Positions 54,754-64,000 of a stretch of 64,000 nt of DNA are shown one piece after another. This DNA comes from Akebia trifoliata (taxonomy: Eukaryota; Streptophyta; Magnoliopsida; Ranunculales; Lardizabalaceae). A model generated the notes under the pieces. That model saw only the letters and a list, made by a program, of their open reading frames with translations. It searched no databases and was not told the origin of the DNA. How positions within the stretch are numbered: the stretch's first letter is position 1; every line of letters starts with the position of its first letter. The stretch lies in assembly GCA_017979445.1 (NCBI GenBank), contig CM030711.1, positions 8,091,221-8,155,220 of the forward strand. The letters are read 5' to 3'. Position numbers and translations under genes: made by a program.

Positions 54754-54936
54754 ATTACTCCAACAGACCGATTTGCTAGAGAAGGGGATAACTATAAATA
54801 TAAGAGGATCATGAGATTTGAATGGGGTATGACATACCCGAGAGTGGAGGAAAATATACACTCAACACTCTCTTCCACCCATAAGGGTGGAAAGAATTGA
54901 ACCCGTGACCTATATGAACCTACCGCTCTAATATCA

Positions 54937-55168
54937 TGTGAAATATTAAAATCTGATGTATTTTTTAGGATGATTACATGGCCTTAATAGGATTTATATA
55001 GAAATTAGTAACAAATTCTAATAGATAAGATAACCACAATTAATTCAAATCTCAATTTAATATACCTCGAATCTCTAACTAATCTACCTTATCTAAATCT
55101 CTTTAAACATGATTTGGTGTATCGTTGTACACCTTATTACAATGATTCACATCTAATATTCTAACACA
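54937..55168 (-). repeat. LTR-like unit 2 with degenerate primer-binding site
   Basis: The 232-bp unit starts TGTGAAATATTAAAATC and ends ATTCTAACACA. It is preceded by GCTCTAATATCA (54925-54936), a primer site complement with two changes. Text just before it (GAACCCGTGACC) is common at the start of the internal region of plant LTR elements. Related to unit 1. No gag or pol lies between them, so these are TRIM-like or truncated copies. Confidence 0.6.
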
Positions 55169-55183
55169 TTGGATCAAATGAAT

Positions 55184-55499
55184 ACAAAATTCTTATGTCG
55201 AATCAAAACCAAACAAGGGTTCCCTTGAATTCTTTAAAATAATATGTTAAGTTGCACGTTAAAGGTGAAAATAGTGAGGAATGATTCAACTTAGCATACT
55301 AATCAAGATTAATATTAAAAGCGAAGACTGTAATAACTGCAATAATTGTTAATCAAAAAATATATAAAATAAAATAAAAACATCTTGAATGTATTATTCA
55401 TGTCCATTTCTGGTTTGATTTATGAGATACAATGAGATTGGGTCAACATTCATGCATGTTAATACTGTTAATACAAAAACTGAGTTGATTATGATTTGA
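55184..55499 (+). repeat. Direct duplication, copy 2
   Basis: Partner of 53316-53649. The intervening 1.5 kb contains the two LTR-like units, one of which ends 15 bp before this copy, so the duplication may be linked to their insertion or to an unequal exchange. Confidence 0.85.
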
Positions 55500-57902
55500 A
55501 GCATTTGTGGAGGATATTTTTTGTTGGGTACCAAGGGGTGACATGTGGCACCTAAGGATTCAAATTAGGTACGGAGATTCGAGCCAGTTCGTCCAAGGGT
55601 AAGCTCGGTGGCTAGATTACAAATCAATCATGGGTTCAAGTCTTGGTTGGTTGGGACAATATTGGGTCAAGGACACGTGGTAGAACTGTTCAACTAGCTC
55701 AAATTCCTAAAAAATAATGATTACATCAAAAGTGGTTAAAATCTTGATGAGGGAAAGTATTAAGAAATAAGGAATGTATGATGACAGAATATTGACTAGA
55801 TATGTCTCAAAATCTCCATTTAAATTAGATAAAGATAAAATCAATAACCTGATTTAAAGGGATCCTAGGGTTTCATCTCTATAAATAAATGAGCAGATGT
55901 ATTAAAATGTATGAGTTCTCTTTTTTCTAAATTTTACATTATTTTTGTACTACGATTTTGACTTGGACGTCGGAGAGGTGTTGTTGCAAGCATACTCAAA
56001 AGAATGAGGGGAAGAAATCGTGAGGCATTATCACATATCTCAAAGTAGGATAAGTTTTTTACATCTACAATTTAACGTCATTTGTAGGAGCTAAACACAA
56101 ACCACAAAAAACCACATGGTACAATCTAGATTTCAATCACAAGTTAGAGGCTATCTTAAAAATCAGCCTTCATGGATTTAGATTCTGAGTTAGGGTTTTC
56201 ATGGGATTGGGTATTTTTATTTATTTATTAAAGTTCGCCAAGGGATGAACGATCGATAGGTGATCAGATTTTTTATCGTTAGAGGAAGATCGACAAACCG
56301 ATTTCACGAAATGGGGTTAATAAGGGGAAGATTTCGAAAAAGATGTTGTCGATCAAGAAGAGAAAAATTGAAGAAAATGGCTGTTGATTTTGTACAATTA
56401 GGGTGGGTATAACGAGATCATGGAGATGGTGACTAAACATAGGTTGAAAGTTCAGGTTGTGATGTCGTTTCATCAATGTAGAGGGAACGCTGGTGATTCT
56501 TGCACGTATGTTCACCATATTTTGCTTGCAAGATAAAAGCAACCTAGCTTAAAGTAAAACAAGGTGTGAGAAAGTCAAAAAGGTATGAGGCTAAACTTTG
56601 GTGCATATCTCTTACATCAATCTTGATGTATGAGACATCTTTTCCATATTTAAAAAGGGTAAAAGGTACTTTTAAAAGGTTAAACTTTAATGCATTTCTC
56701 ACACGTCAATCTTGATGTAAAGGACATTTTTTTTTCATGTAAAAAAAAGGGAGTCAGAACATGTACAACAATAAGTAATAATTAATGATTGAGAGGTAAA
56801 TACTCAAGATAGGATGTGGTGTATCCTTGTTGGTAAATCTTGGCAGTAACATGGATTGAATTAAGTGGACATTGGGTTAAATTGAGTGCAGAGCACCACA
56901 TCTAGTTGGATGTGTATGGAAGCCATACAACAAATAAGTTTGGTGAACTTCTTCATGAAAAGATTAAAGGTGTGCGTGTCCATAAATATCAAAGTTTATG
57001 CCCATCGAAACCCACCTCGTGTATGAGTAAACAAAAAGGTAATAAGGGCGACCTTTGTCCTATTTGATTTATTGGAGACCCCCAATTCCCACCAAATTAT
57101 ATTGAGTCAATAAGTCGTTCGGGGCTTAATCACATCGAGTCAATTTCTTGGTAGTTGTTGACTTGACAAATAAGGCTTGAGGACTAATTTTGTACCGAGT
57201 TCAATGAATCGAAGGATTTCACTAAGTTGAGTTACTAAGTTCGTAATTTGAAAATTTGATCGAATCAAAGGGACTCTGTCAATTATGTTCGACGAACAAT
57301 TGGTGTGGTCCGAGTCGACTCAACTCGATCATCCCCCGTCTAGAACGGGAGGTAAATTTCGAAACACTCACGCATCACTCGCTAGTGAGTTTCTGTATTG
57401 CTTTTGAGTGACTAATTTGTACACATTGGATTGCACCTAGTAACAAGGGCACCCTTACGAGGATGGCACCATAAGATAAGAATCGGAGTTCATTACCGAT
57501 ATCTTGCCCTTCTAGGAAAATCAAATTCACAGCAAATTAATTAATTAAAATTTGATTAGACTGGACTCTAGGTTCCATCGAGCTCATTAAGCAAAGCTAA
57601 TCAAAAGTTGCACCAATTGCACTTCTTGATCGTGAACAGTGCCTAGCGCAATCTTGCCCTGTAGTTCTACGTGAATTCAGGGGATAGACTACGTCTATTC
57701 AAGACGAGAGGTGATCTAAGAGTGCCCTTGCTCAGCATTGTGCGCCACCTCTCCTCTGGAGATTAAACTGGCTGTTCCGATTTCAGAGATTTGGGTTGGA
57801 GGCTTTGATTAATCCTTTGAACCAGTTAGGAGCTGTCTAGTAATAGGCACCCAGTTCTCACGTGTGAATTTCTCCCTCCTATTGTGTGCAATTTGGTAGT
57901 GT
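55500..57902. other. Spacer and probable 5' part of the Athila-like element
   Basis: The first kilobase has a weak tRNA-like GGGTTCAAGTC box near 55630 and no gene. The part from about 57000 onward is less AT-rich, and is probably LTR or leader of the Gypsy element whose gag starts at 57903. I could not find an LTR pair, because the 3' LTR would be outside the window, and I saw no certain primer-binding site. Confidence 0.4.
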
Positions 57903-60900
57903 ATGTTAGGTAGGAGATCGCAGAAAAATCCAATTGTATTTGATCCGGAGATCACAAGGTCTCACCCTCTACCTAAGGTTAGAAGAGAAAGCAACACCGT
58001 TCTCACTCCACCAATCCCAGAAATGGATCCACATCCACTTCCACCTCATCACATCCATGAGGATCAACGAACGCTCAATGAGTTGTTCGCACCTATTACT
58101 GCCAACCCTCCATCATGTATAATTTTACCTGCCGCTAACGTGGCACAATTTGAAATTCGGGCAGCCACCATCAATATGCTACCCAAATTCCACGGTTTCG
58201 AAAGCGAACAACCGTACAATCACCTCAATAAATTCTTGACCTTATGCCAAACATTCAAAAATGGTCACCTCGACGATGAGAATGTCAAGCTTAGGTTATT
58301 CCCTCTCTCTCTCGAAGACCATGCTGCGGCTTGGTTAAACTCTTTATCCTCCAACTCTATCACTACATGGGATGAGTTGTCGAGAAAATTCATGGCCAAA
58401 TTCTTCCCTATGGCGAAGACGGAACAATTCAAAAATGCCATTCGGAACTTCAAGGGAAGACCGGATGAAGAATTCTCCCAGACTTGGGAAAGGTTCAATG
58501 ACCTTCTTGTCAAGTGTCCACATCATGGGATAGACAAAGCCCAATTAGTTAATTTCTTTTACCGAGGTCTCCCAACAGCCCAGCGTATTCTTCTCGAGTC
58601 TATGCATCAGGGTAAATTCATGAATCAAACTCCTAATCAAGCTTATGAATTCTTAGTCGAATTGGCTGAGAATGCTCGAAATTGGAGCACAAACATAGGG
58701 GATTTTGATAGAGGAGATTTAGGAGTCAAGAAGCCGGGCATGTATGAGGTTAAGTCTGATCCTGAACTTAAGAGTGTCATGAATAGCCTTGTGAGTAGCT
58801 TACAAAGTCTCAATAAGAAGTTCGACGCTTTCAGTGTCAAATCCAATTTCCACGAAGCCACTCCAATTCTACAAGTTGCCACAGAGACATTTTCATCATG
58901 TCAGCTGTGTGAGAATTTCAATCATTCTACAGAGAATTGTCCCACCTTGACTCTCTCGCAGTCAGAGCAAGCCAATGCTGTTGGAAATTACAGCACGTAT
59001 AGGAAACCCACTCCTAACTCCTATAGTCAGACGTACCATCCCGATAATAGGTTTCACCCCAATTTCTCCTATCGACAAAGTGAACCTATCCAATCAGGAG
59101 GTCCTCCAGGGTTTCAGAAAAATTTCAATCGTCAAACTCATGCCAGTGCGAACCTATCTTTGGTTCCGCAGCCATCTTATTCTTCACCTCAAAATTCTGA
59201 TCAACGGGCGATCGTTGTCGACCCTATGACCAATTACTCTCCTCCTGTTGCTCAACCAAACTCAGCATTGGAATCAATGATGGCTGAGATATTAAAGCAA
59301 CAACAGCAACTCATACATCAACAAATCCAAACTACCCAGAGCCAGTCTCAGACCAACCAGGTCACTGCGCAAGCAATCAAAAATTTAGAGGTTCAGATGG
59401 GTCAGTTAGCTTCATCCATAGGAGAGAAAAACAAAGGCCAGTTTCCCAGTCAAACTGTGCCTAATCCAGCAGGAACTGTTCCAAGAGGACAGTATGAAAT
59501 CAATAGTCAGGCAGGTCCCTCTAATTCTGTCCAAGCCGTCCACACCTTACGATCTGGCAAATTGGTGGACAATAAAGTTGAAATGCCTGAGGAGGTTCTA
59601 TCCAAAGAAACAACCTCTAGTGCACCTTCCACAGAAAAAGAAGACCAGTCTAAGGAAACACCTCCTCCTCTCGAAAGTCGAGTAATCATTCCCAAAGCTC
59701 CGTTCCCTCATAGACTTCTAGACAACAAAAAGGGAAAACAATTGGAAGGAATTCTAGAAGTGTTCAAAAATGTTCAAATAAATATTCCCTTCCTTGACGC
59801 AATTCGTCAAATTCCCTCATATGCCAAGTTTCTCAAAGATCTCACCACAGTGAAGCGAAAAACTCCTGTGCCAAGAGAGGCTATGATGACAGCCCAGTCT
59901 TCCTGTCTGATTCAGCAGACAATTGTTCCTAAATTCAAGGACCCAGGCTGTCCTACAATTTCTGTGCACATTGGAGAAACGATGATTGAGAAATGTCTAT
60001 TAGATCTTGGGGCTAGTGTGAATCTTCTTCCTTTCTCAGTCTACCAGCAATTAGGTTTAGGTGAACTTAAACCTACGGATATCACTCTGAGTCTAGCAGA
60101 TAGATCGGTGAAGATTCCCAAGGGAATAGTGGAGGATGTGATTATCAAGGTGAAGGATTTCTACTTTCCTGCCGACTTCGTAGTTCTTGACACTGAACCT
60201 GTCATTAACCCAAATTTTCATGTTCCAGTCATCTTAGGAAGACCCTTCTTAGCCACTTCCGATGCAGTCATCAAGTGTCGCAATGGTATCATGACCCTAT
60301 CATTTGGGGACATGAAGGTCAAAATGAATGTCTTCCAAAATAAGTTTCAATCTACTGACATGGATGATTTGGAAGAAGTCAACATGATCGACACCCTGGT
60401 CAGTAGCACTTTTGAGGAAGCGGAGAACACGGATCCGCTAGAAGAGTATTTTGGCCAATTCGGCCTTGAGTTCGATACTGAGAAATCCATCAGGGAGGTG
60501 AACTCTCTTCTTGAATCTGTCCCTATGACGGATTGGCAGCCAAAAATTCAGAGCCTGTCCTCTCTCTCGTCATCTCCAATAGTGGAAGAAATTCCAAAGC
60601 TTGAGTTAAAGCAATTGCCTGATACGCTGAAATATGCATTTTTGGGTAATGCTGAAACTTTTCCTGTCATTATCTCCCCTACTCTAGAAAAATCACAAGA
60701 AAATCGGTTACTTGACGTTCTGCGCGAAAATCGAGAAGCTATTGGATGGACCATAGCTGATATCAAAGGCATCAGTCCTTCTGTGGTCATGCATCAAATT
60801 CATCTTGAGGAAAATTTCAAACCATCGAGAGAACCACAGAGGCGACTCAATCCGGTGTTACAAGAGGTCGTCCGAAAAGAAGTCATCAAACTTTTAGATG

Positions 60901-61955
60901 CGGGTATTATATACCCCATCTCGGATAGTAAATGGGTTAGTCCAGTTCAGGTTGTCCCTAAAAAGTCGGGTGTCACAGTTGTGACAAATCAGGATAATGA
61001 ACTCATACCTACTCGAGTCCAAACCGGATGGAGAGTTTGTATAGACTACCGAAAACTGAATACGATGACACGTAAGGATCACTTCCCTCTTCCATTCATC
61101 GATCAGATGCTTGAACGTTTAGCCGGTCATGCCTATTATTGTTTTCTTGATGGATATTCGGGATACAACCAGATCCCAATTGCTCCTGAAGACCAAGAAA
61201 AAACAACGTTTACCTGTCCATTTGGGACCTTCGCCTATCGACGTATGCCCTTTGGGCTATGTAATGCTCCTGCCACCTTTCAAAGGTGCATGTTGAGTAT
61301 ATTTTCTGATATGGTCGAAGACTTTCTTGAAGTCTTCATGGACGATTTTTCTGTATTTGGGTCGAGTTTTGATGACTGTTTGGATCATTTGAAGTTAGTT
61401 TTGAAAAGATGTCGAGAGAAGCACCTCGTGCTAAATTGGGAAAAATGTCACTTCATGGTTACCTCTGGGATAGTTCTAGGGCACATTATTTCCCACAAAG
61501 GAATTGAGGTAGATAAAGCCAAAGTCGATCTCATCGCAAATCTCCCTCCACCTAGAACTGTGAAAGAAGTTCGTTCGTTCCTAGGGCACGCAGGGTTTTA
61601 CAGAAGGTTCATCAAAGACTTCGGAAAAATTTCAAAACCCCTGTGTGATTTGTTAGCCAAAGACATTTCTTTCGAGTTTTCTACCGCTTGTTTATCCGCC
61701 TTTGAGAAGCTGAAAACTGAGTTGACCTCAGCACCTATTATCCAACCACCCAATTGGGATCTCCCATTTGAGGTGATGTGTGATGCATCCGATTACGCTA
61801 TAGGTGCTGTATTGGGGCAACGAGTTGACAAACTCCCCCATGTCATCCAGTATGCCAGCAAGACGCTTAATGATGCCCAGCTCAATTATTCCACCACGGA
61901 AAAGGAACTACTAGCAGTAGTTTTTGCCTTAGATAAATTCGTTCCTATCTTATAG
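57903..61955 (+). pseudogene. Athila-type gag-protease-RT-RNase H, ends at a frameshift
   Basis: The 1,350-residue open frame holds gag (about 70-300, with NHLNKFLTLCQTFK and DELSRKFMAKFFP), a CCHC knuckle CQLCENFNHSTENC near 332-345, and a Gln-rich linker (about 455-510). Protease with LLDLGASVNLLP lies near 700, RT with MPFGLCNAPATFQRC and the EVFMDDFSVFG site near 1140, and the start of RNase H (VMCDASDYAIGAVLGQ) near 1290. It ends after LDKF when a one-base deficit shifts the frame near 61938-61945; RNase H and integrase continue in the next frame from about 61946. Apart from this, no stop was seen, so the copy is young or was recently active. Confidence 0.88.
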
Positions 61956-63505
61956 GGTCCAAAGTAGTCATTTTCACTGACCACGCAGCGCTGAAATACC
62001 TTCTTGCCAAGAAGGATGCAAAAGCGAGGTTGATACGATGGATCCTTCTTCTTCAAGAGTTTGATCTCGAAATTCGAGACAAAAAGGGATGTGAGAATGT
62101 GGTTGCAGACCACCTATCTAGGCTAGTAGTTGAAACTCTCTCTGACTCTCTTCCGATTTCTGAAAATTTTCCTGACGAGCAAATCATGGCAGTTTCTATT
62201 TCTGACACACCTTGGTATGCTGACATTGTCAACTACCTGGTGACAGGTCAAACTCCCACCTCTTGGAGTAAACAAAATCGCCTGCGCTTCCTCGCCCAAG
62301 CCAAATGGTTCTTCTGGGATGATCCGTATTTATTTAAATACTGTCCAGACCAGATAATTCGTCGGTGTGTTGATGAGAGAGAACAAAGTGGTATTCTCGA
62401 GTTCTGCCACAATCATGCTTGTGGTGGGCATTTTGGAGGAAAGAAAACAGCAGCTAAAATCTTACAGTGTGGTTTTTATTGGCCCACAATCTTTCGTGAC
62501 GCTCATTTCTTTGCTAAATCTTGTGATAGATGTCAACGTCTAGGAAAAATCAGTCGAAGAAATGAAATGCCCCAACAACCAATTTTGATCATCGAAATCT
62601 TCGATGTTTGGGGCATTGACTTCATGGGTCCCTTCCCCATTTCACACGGATTCCAATACATTCTAGTCGCAGTCGACTACGTGTCAAAATGGGTTGAAGC
62701 CACAGCTTGTCGAACGAATGATCATAAGGTTGTTGTTCAATTTCTCAAAAACACAGTGTTTGCCCGATTTGGTACCCCTCGTGCTATCATTAGTGATGGA
62801 GGGAAACATTTCTGTAACCGAGTTTTCGAAAGCTTGATGCGCAAATATTCAATCACTCATAAGGTAGCTACTCCGTATCACCCACAAACCAGTGGGCAGG
62901 TCGAAATTTCTAATCGTGAGATCAAAACCATTCTTGAAAAAACCGTCAATCCGACTCGTAAAGATTGGTCCTTACGATTATCTGATGCCTTGTGGGCCTA
63001 CAGAACAGCGTTCAAAACTCCAATAGGAATGTCCCCTTATCGGTTAATCTTTGGTAGAGCTTGTCATTTGCCAGTCGAACTTGAGCATCGAGCTTATTGG
63101 GCGATCAAACATTTAAATTTTGATCTAGCGAAGGCCGGCGAGCTTAGAAAGCTCCAACTCACTGAGTTGGAAGAATTAAGGAATGATGCTTACGATAGCG
63201 CAAAACTTTACAAAGATCGAACGAAAATCTGGCATGATAGGCACATTCAGAGAAAATCTTTCCACGTAGGCCAGAAAGTGCTCCTGTATAACTCTCGCCT
63301 TCATTTATTTCCAGGGAAATTAAAGTCCCGTTGGACTGGACCATTTCTGATACACAATATTCACCCTCATGGAAACATCGAGGTGTTCAATCCAGCCAAT
63401 GGAAATATTTTCCAAGTCAATGGCCAAAGGCTGAAGCCATTTCAGACTCTCCCTCATTCATCAGAAAAAGATTCATTCTTGAGTAATCCTGTGTACCAGG
63501 ATTAG
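61946..63505 (+). pseudogene. Athila-type RNase H end and integrase
   Basis: This continues the polyprotein in the shifted frame. The rest of RNase H includes [15 protein letters not shown] and [11 protein letters not shown]. The integrase zinc finger has H-x3-H and C-x2-C residues ([10 protein letters not shown]...CDRCQRLG, near 62410-62540). The core contains [18 protein letters not shown] and [16 protein letters not shown] (62600-62930). The C-terminal part ends near the stop at 63505. No internal stop is seen. No in-frame start near the shift is needed, since the whole would be read as one polyprotein in an intact relative. Confidence 0.85.
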
Positions 63506-64000
63506 CTCCAGTTCCATGTCTGGCTGAAGACATTAAACTTAGCGCTATTTCGGGAGGCAACCCTTGATTTTTGTGCATATTCTATCAATTTTTTCCACAT
63601 TTACTCATTTCTCAAAAAAAAAAAAAAAAAAAATTCGGACCACTTATTTTGGCATACTTTCTATTGCTTGAACTCTATGTGGCGTGCTTTTCACTTTTAC
63701 ACCTATGTGGAACACTTCTTTTGGTTGTACCCACAACTTTTGCAACGTAATGACATCCGTTTCAGGTGTACTCTAAACCTCTACTCTTTAATCATTGAGG
63801 ACAATGCTAAATTTAGGTTTGGGGGTGTGGGACACATTTCAATTTTTCAAATTTTTTGTACATTGTTTTCGGTACATTTTTCAAAAATACCTTCATCAAA
63901 ATGTTTATATGTACTGTCATCATACAAATTTTTAAAACAGGCTCATGTCCAATTTGTTTATAAATTCTTATTCCTCAAAAACAAGATATTTTGAAAAACA
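63506..64000 (+). other. Athila-type region after pol
   Basis: Non-coding DNA with the GGGAGGCAACCC motif, an A run at 63616-63633 and the GGACAATGC...TTTGGGGGTG block that in this family lies between pol and either an env-like frame or the 3' LTR. No env-like frame is visible before the window ends. Confidence 0.6.

Larger units (their letters stand above)
57903..64000 (+). mobile_element. Athila-type Ty3/Gypsy retrotransposon (internal region, 3' end outside window)
   Basis: One long gag-pol occupies 57903-63505. A non-coding region follows with two hallmarks of plant Athila-type elements after pol: CGGGAGGCAACCC (63549-63561) and CATTGAGGACAATGCTAAAT...TTTGGGGGTGTGGGA (63794-63831), the latter a purine-rich tract. 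The protease core DLGAS, the RT text FLDGYSGYNQIPI and the FMDDFSVFG catalytic loop are also of Athila/OTA type. The 5' border is undetermined. No chromodomain is present at the pol end. Confidence 0.88.

Noticed and set aside
63668..63994. 108-codon frame as an env-like gene
   Set aside because: No signal peptide or transmembrane pattern typical of env-like frames, and it overlaps the conserved purine-rich block that is non-coding in this family.
1..64000. A cluster of functionally linked genes (biosynthetic or defence)
   Set aside because: Only three host genes are present, with unrelated roles and separate promoters; the rest is transposable-element DNA.

Overview
This is a stretch of an AT-rich flowering-plant nuclear genome. 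It shows spliced genes with GT-AG introns, a chloroplast/cytosol-type pyruvate phosphate dikinase, a plant PIEZO channel, a plant-only DMP (DUF679) gene, and all the main classes of plant retrotransposon. The species cannot be fixed from this sequence alone.

Layout. (1) Positions 1-15279, + strand: the C-terminal half of a PIEZO mechanosensitive channel gene. Eight exons are visible and the 5' part lies outside the window. Its introns hold a 5'-truncated antisense LINE with a 20-bp target duplication, a second LINE remnant, and a complete but decayed Ty1/Copia element with 139/135-bp LTRs and a 5-bp target duplication (GTTTT). (2) 15280-20393: spacer with two small inverted-repeat elements and a probable non-coding first exon of the next gene. 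(3) 20394-37904, + strand: a complete pyruvate, phosphate dikinase gene. I could join 20 coding exons with a continuous frame (973 codons plus stop), including a GC-AG intron. Intron 11 carries an antisense Ty3/Gypsy chromovirus (27426-33016, TSD TATGC), which is itself interrupted by a 481-bp solo LTR (TSD GCATC). A related solo LTR sits in intron 14 (TSD TGACT). (4) 37905-51187: repeat-rich intergenic DNA: a long Tat/Ogre-like LTR with its primer-binding site, a second antisense chromovirus (41525-46809) inserted just after it, a second Tat-type LTR in the opposite orientation, and a short inverted-repeat element. (5) 51188-51859, - strand: an intact single-exon DMP membrane protein gene. 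(6) 51860-57902: spacer containing a 0.3-kb direct duplication and two PBS-linked LTR-like units. (7) 57903 to the window end: an Athila-type Ty3/Gypsy gag-pol whose reading frame is broken only once.

The three host genes have unrelated roles: mechanosensing at membranes, PEP/pyruvate interconversion in plastid or cytosol, and a four-helix membrane protein. They do not form a functional cluster. The dominant theme is serial retrotransposon insertion, much of it nested and datable from LTR divergence, in introns that still appear to be spliced out. I found no clearly new biological system. The most unusual points are the GC-AG intron, a possibly frame-shifted cytosolic start of PPDK, young LTR pairs flanking already broken coding regions, and LTR-internal tandem repeats that differ in copy number between the two LTRs of one element.
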